Positions 48,255 through 61,254 of a stretch of 64,000 nt of DNA are shown here, one piece after another. Position 1 is the first letter of the stretch. Every line of letters starts with the position of its first letter. The notes below the pieces were generated by a model. The model was not told where the DNA came from and ran no database searches. It saw nothing but the letters and a program-made list of their open reading frames with translations. The DNA is from Gordionus sp. m RMFG-2023. Its lineage: Eukaryota; Nematomorpha; Gordioida; Chordodea; Parachordodidae. Where the stretch lies: NCBI RefSeq assembly GCF_954871325.1, contig NC_088776.1, forward strand, positions 43,976,569-44,040,568. Direction: 5' to 3'. The position numbers and the translations under genes are program-made.

Positions 48255-50154
48255 CTAATTTTTTTGAAAAAATATAGTTATATTATATTGGCGTCACATC
48301 ATATTATTTTGAAGTCCCGGAAGTCTTATATGCTAACTGCTTCGGGACCGTTTCCCTCTTTTCAAATTTATTGGCCCCTCTAAAAACGTTATATAATGGG
48401 TTATAACAAAATGATAAGTGCACACTGGCCGATACTCACGATATCCAGTGGTATAGGTTTTGTCATTTATTTAAAAAAAGTAGTATAACACCATATTATA
48501 TAATTATGTATTATTCGAAGTATAAATTCTGACAGGCTTGTGTTAGAAAGCTCATAGCTTCAAAGAAATAATTTATTAAATTATAATTTTTTTTATAATA
48601 ATCATATTTAATCAATCAAGATACAATATCGAAAAATGTATGCACATAAAAAAAATATCCTACTATATTAACAAAATTTAAAAATATTTTTTCTCCAGGT
48701 CTTTATTTTCCTATCTAGCATTACGTATATAAATATAATATATTGCTTTTTTCTTTCTTTTGTTTTCTCTCTCTTCCTTCCTTTTTCTTTATATTTGTAA
48801 AAATTTTCGACATTTTTAACAAATTAAAATTTCAAAATAAAATATTATTTTCAATAAAATTTGTCCAATTTTGGCAGTTGCTGGAAAGAATTTTGACAAG
48901 CTTGGATTATTACGGCTTTTATTATATTTCTTTTTAGAGAAAAAAAATTTCGCATCTTTTTCAGAAATCGAGATAATTTGTTCTGATGTGATTTTTTATA
49001 AATAATAATTATTGTTAATGATTTTTCCTACAAATTTTTTTAACTAGAGTTCTGACTAATGGGAATTTCGATAATTTATGTTGTATACAAACTTTTTGCT
49101 TGATTTTCGGGTATTAACTTAAGGTGTGAAAACAGTTTATAATTATCATTTTAAAAAAAATGAAATTCTCATAAAATTAATAATAAGATTGAGATTCCCT
49201 TAATATCCTTCGTTTAACATATAAGCTGAAGTAGAAGGTTAATCATTATCGGATAGCTATTGGTTAAAGATATAAAATCATTTTCTCCAGATAAGGCTGG
49301 TAAGCAGCGGTGGAGAGGGGGGAAAATTCCCCCATTTCCCAAGCTAAAATAAAGAAACCGGCTTAAAATATTTTTTAAATATTACTGTTTTATGATTATT
49401 AATTTATATTTTATAATAATTCCTACCTCTAATAGCATATATATTTAAATTTAAATTTATTTATAAATTCACAGTTAAAATAAAAACTCTATCAATTTAT
49501 TCTATGATTGCTATCGATTTTAAATTTTCCTTAGCGCTATATAATCTACCATTTTAAAATTTCTCACAAAATCATTTGAAACTTTTTCACTAAAAACTTA
49601 ATTAAAATATTTCAAAATATAAATATTTAAGGTTTAGATTTTATTGGATATAAATGACTTTGTTTTTAATCAATATTGATGAAATCCGAATTCTAGTCAT
49701 TGACAGAATGGGCTTCAGATATTTATAAAAAGGAAATTTTCAACGATAAATATGTGCAATGTGCTGCTCATGGAACTTGCACTTCACAACAGACAAATAT
49801 AATAAACAAAATTATATCTGAAACTTTTGTCCAACATGGAGAAAAATATTACAAAAAGTTATTCCAACAAGATAAAGCTTACGCTATCAGATAGTAACGG
49901 CTTTTATGGAGTTAGAATATAAATGTTCTCGCTGGAATAACCCAATGGTCTGAAAAAGACATTCTTCAGAAGCAGGCAAATTATTGAAACATCCAATTTT
50001 TGCATGTCTAATTCTTATTTAAGCTTTACTAAAATTCCCAACATTTAATTTTTTTTAAATATAAATTTATATATCAAATTTTAATACTTAAAAAATTGAT
50101 AATTTTTTTACAGAGTATTTTTTCGAGACATTTTTTTATATTTATTCACAGGAA

Positions 50155-50373
50155 TCTACAGAGATACCATTTACTCGGCCAGGTCCGGATTTTTTATAAA
50201 AAAAATTTTCGGCCCAACCAAGGTTTTATATTTTCAGACCCGACCCAGATTTTTTAAAATATATTACATATTTATTTATAATTTTTATAGCTAATATGGC
50301 GATTTAAAATATTAGTTTCTAAAAATACGACCCGACCGGTGTGGCCGGGCCTGCGGGTCTCTTGTGATTATAT
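50155..50373. repeat. GC-rich hAT MITE, copy 5 (diverged)
   Basis: Starts CAGAGATACCATTTACTCGG and ends GGCCGGGCCTGCGGGTCTCT. It contains GTCCGGATTTTTTA, TTCGGCCCAACC, ATAGCTAATATGG and ACGACCCGACCGG in the same layout as the other copies. Confidence 0.6.
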
Positions 50374-50523
50374 GTCGGTTATATACACTTAATATTTTAT
50401 CATTTATTTATGCATAAGTTTATGTATTTATTAGAAATTGTTAATATTTTACAGTCAATAGTCCTAATAAATTTGTCAAACTTAAGATATTCAAAAATAA
50501 CTCCTAGAAAATTTTTTAATTAC

Positions 50524-50767
50524 CTCCCACCCCTCTATAAGAAATTCCTCTGTATTCGCAAGCTTCCGGTATATTGCAATCAATTTGTTTATTAGTTTTA
50601 TCATTATTGTGATTATAAACAGAATTTTCCTCAGAAAATTGGTTATATAAATCATCTAATGTTATTGCTATCAATATGGCTATTGTATTGATATTATAAT
50701 TATTTATCATTGTTATCATTTCCTTCCGATAATGATGTGGGGATAGAAACATTCTCGTCAAATATAT
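50524..50767 (-). CDS. candidate further upstream exon (uncertain)
   Basis: An 81-codon open stretch lies between an acceptor ending GTGGTAG and a donor GAG|GTAATT, phase 0 to phase 1. It ends with Asn-rich sequence and ACEYRGISYRGVGG. Asn-rich stretches are typical of the DAPK-like gene downstream, so it could be an earlier exon. Its phase does not join directly to the exon at 48031-48254, so at least one more exon would be needed between them. It matches no family I know and could be chance. Confidence 0.25.
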
Positions 50768-52350
50768 CTACCACAGGGTACTATAAATGAGTATTAAAAA
50801 TACCAAAGGTTTGACATGGATGATTCCTCATAGAGATATCCATCGCACTGTTTCAATATATTTTTAATAGACCAAATATAGTTCTATCCAAAGTTTCCAT
50901 ATGAGCAACTCCTACCTCTCATAAAATTGGCGCTTAAACGTACCCAAGATTTTCCAAAGGAGGTAATCTTGGGCAGTTTTCTCTATACAGGTTAGAAATT
51001 TAAAAAAAAACTAATAAAACTTGTAAGCTGTTAAAATCAAAGTGCTTAAAACATGAAAACATTGTAAACTAAATGGTAACTAAATTGCCGGAAGACAGAA
51101 GAGATTGAAAACGGAAACGCTATAAGCATAAGATGATTAGATATAATATTGTTTCTTTTTTGCATAATAATACATAAATTTTATTATGTATTGATTTAAA
51201 ATTCGGTGGCTTCTTCGAAAATGTAATTCAAGTAAAAAGAAATAGTAAATTATAATAAGTTTGCCAAAAAAAATTCTTTAAAAATATTTACAATCAAAAT
51301 TAATTTAATTTACAAATGGAGAGAAGAAACATGATAAATAATTTATGCGCATAATAAAAAAAGAGTTATGTGACTTCATCAAACTAATGAAGTTTCATCG
51401 CGGTTATAAATAAAATACAAAATTACAATATATAAATAATTTCTTATTCATATTCTAAGAATCAAATAATTCCTTATTCGTATTTTACGAATAGAATAAT
51501 TCCTTATTAGTATTTTATGAATCAATCAATTATTCGTATTTGTACGAATAATAAAACCATTATAAAATTATAATTTCTTAAAAATATTTTCAAAAATTAA
51601 AAATAATGTATTAAAATTAAAAAATTAAATAAGCCAAAAGTTCCATGAGATACTTAAAAATATTTCGATTATCTTTAAATAGTTTCGAACATTTTTGAAT
51701 AAATAAAATTAGATCAAATAATGAAAAGGCTATGATTCGAACAATACTTTTTTATTAAATCGTTTTTGATAAGTATATCATAAAGTTTTCGAAAAGGACA
51801 GACTATTATAGAAGATAACTATATTTTAAAATTGCAATGAATTGAAGCTTTTTTTAAAAATAATTAACTTAAAATCATGAGTTTAATCAAAATTAATTCT
51901 AGGAATTCTATAGCTAATTAAATAAAGAGAATATAATGTTAAATCAAAATATTTGTAATTTGTTATATAACTTTTATCCAGGAATGATTGAGGCATTCTT
52001 TAACAGTCAATCTTTTCCTAAAAAAATAAATAGAAACTTATTAAAATATATAGCCATCAGGACTAATTCAAAAATACAATTCCATTTCCATGATATAATA
52101 CTATATTTAAAAAAAAAATACAATGACCTTATTCATCGATTAATCTTTATTCTATAAAAACTGGTGTACTACTCTTATGTTCTCTTTTTAGCTTTGTTCC
52201 AATTTAAAATATAGGCGTAGTAAAGGGGGGGGGGGGGGAGTAGGTTCCTTTCTGATCCTGTTTTCACAAATTCTAGGCTAATAAAAAAATTTCCCCACAC
52301 ACATCCCATATCCCTTTCTCAAAAAATATGTATATTTATATGGTTACATG

Positions 52351-54925
52351 TAGGGGTGGGACCAATACCAATATAATATTGGTTTACAATACCAATACAA
52401 TATAAACCAATATATAATTAAATATTGGTATTGTTTTAACCAATACCAATTACCTAAATATATTGGTTTTGAAATATTGTTTAAATACAATTTTAACCAA
52501 TACCAATACCAATATTAAAAATTTAAAATAGATAAATACATAAAATTATTTGGTTTTATCGTGGATAATTATATCGTGGTATATTTTTTTACTTTCATTC
52601 ATAAACATATTACATCTGTTATTTCTTCCAAATATTCCTGTGATATCAATATTGGTGTTATTTATAATTATAGTTTATTATTATGGAAGTAAGTTTTCTA
52701 TATGATATCTATCAATTTTATCTATTTATTCATTTAGGATATTATAATGAATGAAAACCAAATCGAGTTAATAAATATAGACAATGATGTTGATACTAAT
52801 AATATTAACACCATAAAATCATTTTTAATTATTAATGTAAATAATAAAGCTAATTTAAATAATTTAATTATGGACTTTTTTATTCAAAATAATTTAGCCT
52901 TTTCAATGGTTGAAAATGAGTCGTTTAAAAATTTAATAAACTTTTGCAACCCCTCATTAACATTAATTTCTAGAAAAACACTTAAAAAAGAAATTATGAA
53001 ACATTATCATAGTTCTTTTATCAATTTAAAATCTGTACTTTCTAAAATTACTTATAAATTTTCTTTAACAATGGACATTTGGTCCTCTCCAAATAAAATA
53101 CCCTTTATGGGCATAACCATTCATTATATTGATAATGATTTTAAATTAATTAATCATTTATTAGATTTTATTCCTTTTAAATCAGCACATAATGCTATTA
53201 ATATTTATAATATTTTTAATTCTGTATTAAAAGTAAAATTTGAAATTGATTTTTTTTGTATTTCATTAGATAATGCTAGTAATAATTTAGCATTTTTAAA
53301 AATTTTAAAACTAAAAGACGATTTTGATAATGTGTGCAAATGTTCTTGCCATATTATCCATTTGTCTGTCATGGCTGCATTGGAACCTCTAAATCCAACT
53401 TTAAAAAAAAAAAGAAATTTTTAAAAAATTTTTAAACTTTCTATCTCTAAATTTAATAAACTTGAAAAAATATATCTTGAAAAAAATCCAAATTTAAAAT
53501 TTCCTCACCCTATTTTGGATATACTAACACGTTGGAATTCAACGTACCAAATGCTCGAAAGGGCTATTACTCAAACCTTATCTCACAATATATACCAATC
53601 ATCAACAAAATACTAATGAAGAATATTATATTAGTGCCTTAGCTTGGAATAATATTGAAATATACCGAGAATTTTTAGAACCATTTAATTTTGCTACAGA
53701 GATGGCCTCATGTGCTAATACTCCATCAGTTTCAACAATCATTCCTTTATATTCCAGTATTTTTGAGCACGTTGAGAGTTATAATAATAATCCTAATGCT
53801 ATTTTAAAGACAGCTTCATTAGCTGCCTTGACAAAACTTAATATATACTATAATTTTAATAAACACCTATATATTATTTCAACAATGATTGACCCAAGAT
53901 TTAAACTATCAAGTCATTTATTAAAGCATAATAATATGTAAACTCTTATTGGATATCTTACTAATGAATACAATATTTATAAAATAAATAATAACAATTC
54001 AGCGGAACTTACAAATGAAGCACAAAATAACAAAAAATTGTCCTTTTATGACAAAATTTATCAGGTGAAACCTCATAATAATAACAACTTAGAAATAAGT
54101 AAATACGTAGATGAAGCCACAATTTCCAATGATACAAATCCATTAGATTGGTGGAAATTAAATATAAATAGATATCCAGTATTATCAAAAATTGCCAGAG
54201 ATTATCTAGCAATTCCGGCCAACTCATCTAGGTCTGAAAGGGTTTCAGAAGGACGGTATGTTATAATAGACCAACGTTGTTCACTAGATGAGCATACTAT
54301 ACAAGCTTGCCTGTGCCTAAAAAGTTGGATGAGCATGCAAGATTCTTCTTAAATACATAAAATTATTTCCTCTTCTTATATTAAAATTATATCATTCTTT
54401 CGCATTATATTTTGTATAAATAGATAGTTATGTCGCATTTTTAGTTTACTTATTTTGCTATGTTCTTTGTGATAAATAAAATGGTTCAAAATCAATACGT
54501 TTATTATTGTTGATACAAAAAATACATGATTAAATCAAAAATTTTTATATTCACATCACCTAATAAATTCTTAGTTTAAAAAAAGAATTTGAATTCATTA
54601 AAATTCTGAGAGTTGGTTCTTAGCCCTGATTTTATGGTATCATGATTTTTTCCCATGTTTATTTAAAATTAGAAATTAAGGGTTTTATAATCACTATATT
54701 CTTTAAATTAGTAATTTGAATTTAAACCAATACCAATATAAACCAATAGTTACCAATATAAACCAATAGTTACCAATATAAACCAATAGTTACCAATATA
54801 AACACCAATAGCAATACCAATACAAGAAACAGAAAATATTGTTTAAACCAATACCAATATTTTAGACCCAATACCAATATAATATTTTGTTAATATTGGG
54901 TTTTTACTATTGGTTCCCAGCCCTA
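52351..54925 (+). mobile_element. hAT transposon, near full length, recently active look
   Basis: 2,575 bp with the exact 8-bp duplication GTTACATG (52343-52350, 54926-54933). The ends are TAGGGGTGGGACCAATACCA and, inverted, TAGGGCTGGGAACCAATAG. Subterminal ACCAATATAAACCAATA words fill both ends; at 54,735-54,800 a 20-bp unit is repeated three times in tandem. It encodes a damaged transposase. Confidence 0.93.
52747..54352 (+). pseudogene. hAT transposase of the 52351-54925 element
   Basis: Starts MNENQIELIN without a visible BED finger. Core: KFSLTMDIWSSPNKIPFMGI (first Asp), FCISLDNASNN (second Asp), CSCHIIHLSVMA, then after a frameshift in the A-run near 53,410, DILTRWNSTYQMLERA, further on STMIDPRFKLSSHL, and NPLDWWKLNINRYPVL plus LAIPANSSRSERVSEG (catalytic Glu), ending TIQACLCLKSWM. 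That final block is the hAT C-terminal dimerisation motif. There is at least one further frame change near 53,600 and a stop near 53,940, so it is inactive, but all core motifs survive. Confidence 0.88.
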
Positions 54926-54936
54926 GTTACATGCCA

Positions 54937-55245
54937 TTATCGCGAAATGCATTAACGCGAATGTCGATTACCGCGAAAAGAATTCCATGAATGAAATATA
55001 GCGAATACATTACCGCGAATATAATATGCGAAATAAATAAAGCGAATAATGCATTTGCGAGAATATGTTACAACGGCGAATACATTAAAGCGAATATATT
55101 AGCGCAAAAATATATAGCGAATGTATTACCATGCATCGCGATCGCTATAATAAATTTGCGTTGGTAATGTATTCGACGAAATATCTTTTCGCGGTAATTC
55201 ATTCGCGATAATACATTTCGCGGATAAAGTTTTGTGGTATTGACT
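54937..55245. repeat. foldback array of GCGAATACATTA motifs
   Basis: The sequence is almost wholly GCGAAT-A-CATTAC-like units in both orientations. The ends ATTATCGCGAAATGCATTAA and, inverted, TATCCGCGAAATGTATTATC continue to ATTACCGCGAAAAG on both sides. The centre holds CGCGATCGC. It starts within four bases of the right target duplication of the hAT ending at 54925. No coding capacity. It resembles a MITE grown from a short motif. Confidence 0.65.
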
Positions 55246-56366
55246 TGATATGATTACATCACTAAAAACAATCATTTGAAAGATAAAAAAGTAAATAATT
55301 TTTAAAAATAATGACTATAATTTTAGGGGGAAAAATATTTTAACAAAAAAGATGAAAAACGAAAATTTAAAAAAAAAATGTAATATAGAAAGGCTTGCAA
55401 TAGGTGGGTCAAAATACCTCCATTAAAATGTATAAGGGGGGCGCACCTAATACTTCCAATTCCCCTCTAACAAAATACTGGGTAGTGTTAACGACTCGAT
55501 TTCGCCAATTTAAAATTAATTACGCAAGCCTCGAGATTTCATTAATAAATGTCCAAACCTTTCTGTCATCCATGAGCAAAATCCCAGACTTGCGTATATA
55601 TTTTGGTTAAAATATTAGGTTAACTGTTTTAAAAAATCAAATGGTTTAGCAAAACTAATCCTGGTTATACCTCCAAAAGTTCATATTTTAAATAGTCATT
55701 CTTAAAAAAAAATGATCGCGATTCAAAACATAGCTAATTAATTATTTTAAATAACATGTTTTTTTAAATATTAATAGTTTTAGGGTTATAGATTTAATCA
55801 GAGTTTAACATTTGCTCAAAAAAAATCTTCATTTTAAAAAATGGAAATATTTTTCAGAATGCTCAAACAAGATTTTTGATCAAAATTTACCTAAAATTTC
55901 AAATCATTTTTGTAAAAAAAATCTTTGTGATTTTTTTGCATAAAAAAATTCCCAAGATGAAATCACCATTTCAATTTCAAAAAAATTTTCAATTTTATGA
56001 TCTTCAAGGATTTTTGCTAAATGATTTTTTTTAAACTCTGGATTTATTATTATTTTAAGATAGATTTGATGATAATTTTAGTGATAAACTTCATATTTAT
56101 TTTATAAACTTGGTTAAGAAGGTGTCACAATTATCAGTTTATTGTGAAAATTAGATGATAAAATGAATTATACAAAAATTGTAAAACCCATTTTTTCAGT
56201 AAACCCAAACCCATATAAAAGATTTTAAAAAAAGAATTGGTTTCAGGTTTAATAATTTAATACAATGTTAAATTAAATATGAATACTATTCGAAATTCTT
56301 CAATTCCGATTTAAAAATAAATTTAGGTCCAAATTGGGAACAATTTTTTTAAGATTAGGTCCGAGT

Positions 56367-56571
56367 TAGTGTTGTTAAAAGGTACGATTTACATCGATTT
56401 AAAAAAACGGCTAGACATTTTAGCCAAAATATTATGTAAGCCTATTACTCACAGATGGCAGAAAGGGTTAGACTTATGCTAAATCTCGAGGCTTTACATA
56501 GTATTATTTTGGCTAAGATTTTAATCGAACCGTTTTTAAATCGACCCAAATCGAGTTGTTTAATATCACTA
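56367..56571. repeat. 205-bp MITE
   Basis: Left TAGTGTTGTTAAAAGGTACG and right, inverted, TAGTGATATTAAACAACTCG. Inside both arms come CATCGATTTAAAAAAACGG (left) and GTCGATTTAAAAACGG (right), then TTTTAGCCAAAATA and TCTTAGCCAAAATA. A left half of the same family is at about 21,590. Confidence 0.7.
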
Positions 56572-57546
56572 GTCCTACTTTGGAGAGTCCAGAATCGGGC
56601 ATATTGGCGCAGAGCTAAAAATGAGAATGATCATATAATCAGTCACTTTTGCAAAAATATGAAATTTTACATTTTTTTTGCAATTAAAAAAAAGAAGAGG
56701 ATTACGTATTTTTTTTTACTTTTGTTTGCACTCATCCCTTCTAAATAAGATTGGTTTTTCTTTTCATTATGTTGGGATTAAAACTTTAAAAAATAATATT
56801 TATTCTTATTCTCTCAGTTTCCAAGAAATGTATATCTCGGCTTAACTTTAACAATCGAATATTGTCAATGATAGTTAGTCCACTTCATTTATATCATATT
56901 TTATTATATTATTCAGCCCAGAGTTTGATAAAAAAACAATCTTCAAAAAATTTTTGAACACGTTTTTTTTTAAATTTAAGTTTCATCTATTAAATATTGT
57001 TTCTGCATGCAAATTACAAAAGATTTACCTATTAAAGATTTTGTCATTTTAAGGTAAAATTTGATCAAAAATCTATGTTCAGAAAAAAAAACCTTAAATG
57101 ATTTTTTTTCAAACTTTGATTCAATCCTTTTAAAATCGTGGTCATAACTTTTATTAGCTTTAATTTTTTTTATATGGCGGCTAACTAAATTAATTACGAA
57201 ATTTAAATCTAATGATCAAGCACTAGATAATGGTGAAAACTAAATGTTTAGTTCTTTTATAGTTTATATTTTTCACATTATTTGTTTATTTTTGCTTTTT
57301 TCACAAATAACTTTTTATTCTTCATTTCCATTTAAAAAAGTGATTGATTAAACTCTACTAATGAAGTTACTTTTAAGTGTGAAGTTGGGCAAAATTTTTA
57401 AAAATCTCTTTCCTAACAACGGCTACTATACAGATTGAAGTGCTAAAAATGGCATTAGATTCATAGTTAGTTTTCCCAATTGTTCGGTAAACTGCACGGA
57501 ACTCTTTCATACTTATCATTCTTTATATTTGATAAAATTCTTATTA

Positions 57547-57751
57547 TGCGCACAAATTGAACGTTTTGACGCAGCGTTTCAAAACGCAAATAATACATTT
57601 TAAATGCATTCGTTTAAATTGGACAGCATTTTTTTTTGTTTTAAATTTAAACGTTTCATTATTAAAAAAAATAATAATTAACGGTCCAATTTAAACATAG
57701 CTGCGTTTTTGCGTTTTGAAACGCTGCGTTGAAACGTACAATTTGTGGCAC
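57547..57751. repeat. 205-bp MITE with strong TIRs
   Basis: Left TGCGCACAAATTGAACGTTT and right, inverted, TGCCACAAATTGTACGTTTC, continuing in both arms through ACGCAGCGTTTCAAAACGCA. A second inverted pair, TTTAAATTGGAC, lies inside. The centre is poly-A/T. No frame. Confidence 0.8.
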
Positions 57752-60677
57752 TATAAGGTTATTTTTAAGGTATATAACTTTTTACAACATAATTTTTATA
57801 TTAATAACCAAAAAAAAAGAATGACATTATTTTAATACAATTTTAGTGTTCTTGAAAGTTTATATAATAAAAATCAAAAAGTTAATATTTTATTATTATC
57901 ATCGAAAAATTTTACTTCTATATTATAATTAAATTAAATTTATCTAACGTTTTTTACCTTTAGAATGAATAAACAAATTTAATTGAATGAAAGTGAGGAA
58001 AGAGATAGCTTTTACCTTTTTATTTTGACAAAGGAAAAAAAAAAGTTAGAGAAATTTTTTCTTTTTAAAATATAAAATTTTCTCAATTTTGCAAAAAAAG
58101 AAGTGAAATTCAGTGTACTGGTTTGAATTATATAAATTTTTGGATAAATAATATATTTTAAAGGCTTATGTTAAATTTCTGGTATAAAATTCTGAAATTG
58201 AATACTTTTGATTTTAATAATAAATGCTTCTTTCTAAATTTTTTTAAAGAATAATTTATAATTATAATAATAGGTAGACCATTTTTAATCCCATACAGTG
58301 GTATAAAAAAATAATCTTTTTCATCATTATTAGCCAAAGTTTTAAATAAATTCTAAAAAATTTTAAATTATCAAATTTGTAAATAATTTTTTTGGATAAA
58401 AGTGTTTTCGATTGAATTTTCAACCGCAATGTTTTTTATAGCCATGACTAAAGCATGTACCCTATAAAAGTACTAGAGGTCTCGTAGGCCCGTTTTGATA
58501 AGGTACTATAGTATAACCCCTTTCACCCATAAGATATATATAATTTACTTAAATTTAATTTTGGCTCCCAACCTAAATTAACTTAAGATTTAGCACTATT
58601 TGTAGTATAAAACATAAATAAACATATTTATTGGAATAGGGAGCCGAAGAAAATCGCTTAATTTTATCAAAATATTGATAACTATTAAAGTTAAATATAT
58701 TTATTAAGTTGCAAATTGCGACATCAAATGTTGAACTACGACTTGCGCCATATATTTAAAAGCAAAACAAAAAATTTTATACCGCATTTCTATTTTAATA
58801 AAGGTTATAAGTATAATGCGTTACTTTTATTTTCTCTAAATTTAAAACGTTCCAAAAAGATTAAAACCGAAAATGTTAATAAAAGATTTCTGGAATCCGA
58901 AATAGCAACTCTAAATATTATAATCTCGAAATATCTAAAATAATTAATTAAATATCAATTAACTTACTGGCTAGTAATTAAGAAAGAAAGAAGGCTTTTC
59001 CTACTCAGATTAGTTTGTGTCGATAAGGAATCAATAATATTTGGAATTAATATTTAAAATCAAATCTAAACGTAAAAGGTTTAAATAAATTTTTAAAATT
59101 AGTACCACATTTTTTTTAAAAAAATGAAAGTTTTGATATTTTTAAAAAATTTCATAATATGAATGATCTATTTTATGTATCTATTTATTTTTTATTTTTT
59201 TAAATTAACGTTTTTTTTAAACGTTATTATTGTTTTGAGGTTTTTTTATTTTTACAATATAAATATATTGAATATTTCCAATAATTTAAAAATGCAATAA
59301 AAAAATATATATAACTAAATATAATTTTTTAAAGAAATAAAAAATTGGAATCGAATTATATAAAATAAAATATAAATTGCTTTTAAAAAAATATATATAT
59401 AGTATAAAAAAACGACAGTCACATATAAATCGATCAATAATAATATTGTCAATCTGATACCTGAAAATTTTTTTTATAAAGGTAAAAATTACCTTATTTA
59501 GATAGTAATAATATTGAGTATGCATTTTTTATAAAGTATTAAAATATATCAAAAAATATCCAGTGCATTATTCTCACTTTAAGTTAGTGAAGGCCACGGT
59601 ATGGTCTAGGTCAGAACAAATGGCGCAAGTGGGCACGAATTTTTAAATGATTTTATCTAGTTGTTGTTAAGTTACTTTTAAAAGGTAACTATTTAAGGCT
59701 AAATTTCAATCATTTATAAAACCCATCATTTTTAACAATTTTATTTATCAGGAATTTAAATAAAAATATGATTTAATTAAAGAAAATAACTGCATCGATA
59801 AAATATACCACATAATTTCGCACCGAAAAAATATATAAATAACATTTTAACGAATACGAATCGAATAGTGCATTATTTATGATTAGTTTAAATTAATTGA
59901 ATCGAATTATTTACTATTCGGTACGAATAATAAAATTTATTATTTCCAATTTATTTGGATTATTCGAATATTTTTATCGCGCCTCTAATTTTAAGCAGAA
60001 AAAAATAAAATTTAAATGCGAATTAATTAAATTTATAATGCCAAATAAATTTTATAGGCAAAGAATTCTAATTGTTTCTTCTTTATAAGACACGCGATTT
60101 TTTGACAGCAAATTAGTTCCAACTAAGAATACAAGCAGAAGATGTATACCTTGTTAATTAAATTCTGCCAGATTAATAGATTATTGATAAATGACAAATA
60201 GAGGTGGGCGCGGGTCATGAAATAACGCGAAACACGATAAGTCACGGTGTGAGTGTGAATAAATTTAAAATTATTAGGCGTGACTGGGCATGACGGGCCT
60301 TCCCAATATTTTTTCCAGGCGTGATTGGGCGTGTACATAAATTTCCCGTGAATCACGGAAATTTTAATTTTTTAAATTGTTCTTATATGAACATAAATTT
60401 GCAATTTTATAAATATATATTTTCTAATTTAATGTAGTTCTTAATTTTCCGTCTTATAAAATTTCAAATGAATGAAAAATAATAAATGTCTCAACCAGGG
60501 TTGCCAGGTCAAAATTTCCAAATTGTGGGAGAAATTCGGTATTTTGTGGGAGTAATATAAAAATTGTGGGAAAAATATAAAAATTGCTAAAAAAAAATTT
60601 CGGGATTTAGAATTGACTTAGTTATCCGCTTATTATTTTTTATAAATATAAAATTTCTCCTCTGCTTTTAGACCATC

Positions 60678-61254
60678 CAGCGTCTACATGAGCGGGAGGG
60701 GTAGGAACAGTTTGCATCCTATTTTTTGAGGGGGGTAGGCTGCTTTAATGGGGTAAGATAAATTTTTTGGGGGGTTATCTATTAAATTTTGAGATGAAAC
60801 AGGACAAAATTTATTGCTGTAAAAATTAATACTTTTATTATAGAATTATTATAATACAATTCATCGACCAAATCTATATTGCAAACAATCATACACATTG
60901 TTTTCTAAATAAAACTTTCTGCTATCCTTTTAAATGTAATTTAAAAGGTTTAGATATTTCAGCAAGCTCATAATGCTATAATAATTAATTCATTGTAAAT
61001 AATAGAGGTTTTAATTGAATTTATTATCTAAAAAATAAATTCTGTATATACACAAAATATCGATAGTTGGTAGTAGAGATAGATTAATTTAAGTTATCCT
61101 AGATAAATTCTCTGAAAAGAGTATCAATAAATTAAAAAGGCGAAAATAATGATAGACAGGCACAGCCGTCGAAGGCGGCGAAATTTTTTAGGGGGTAGGC
61201 AAAGGTTTTTGAAGGGGGTTTGCATCCAGTGAAAATCCTGTCATGTAGACGCTG
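60678..61254. repeat. 577-bp hAT MITE, innermost of the nest
   Basis: Exact 8-bp duplication AGACCATC (60670-60677, 61255-61262). TIRs are CAGCGTCTACATGA and, inverted, CAGCGTCTACATGACAGG. G-rich blocks (GGGGGGTAGGC, GGGGGTAGGCAAAGG) lie in both arms. It cuts the transposase reading frame of its host close to its C-terminus. Confidence 0.9.

Larger units (their letters stand above)
48255..52350. other. region upstream of exon 1, no firm gene
   Basis: AT-rich. It includes a GGGGGGAAAATTCCCCC terminus-like palindrome at 49,315-49,340, a short unidentified frame at 49,700-49,894 (HGTCTSQQTNIINKIISETF), a GC-rich MITE at about 50,155-50,373, the candidate exon at 50524-50767 and repeats of ATTCGTATTT/TACGAATA at 51,430-51,560. 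If the DAPK-like gene begins further right, this is intron. Confidence 0.4.
55246..60198. other. AT-rich region with small MITEs, no gene
   Basis: Apart from the two MITEs listed separately I see low-complexity A/T runs, a poor open stretch at 55,404-55,610 without recognisable product, and at 59,830-59,990 sequence rich in ATTCG/CGAAT words like that at 20.8 and 51.5 kb. No kinase exon of the DAPK-like gene is found on the minus strand. Confidence 0.45.

Noticed and set aside
49700-49894. Plus-strand frame of 64 codons with HGTCTSQQ
   Set aside because: Looks protein-like in composition but I recognise no family and find no neighbouring exons; too weak to call a gene.
51430-51560. Spaced ATTCGTATTT repeats as a CRISPR-like array
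   Set aside because: The spacing is irregular and the sequence is a degenerate AT-rich repeat also seen near 20.8 and 59.9 kb; the DNA is eukaryotic.
59286-59525. Minus-strand frame of 79 codons
   Set aside because: It is made of Tyr/Phe/Ile runs from A/T low-complexity DNA; no real product expected.
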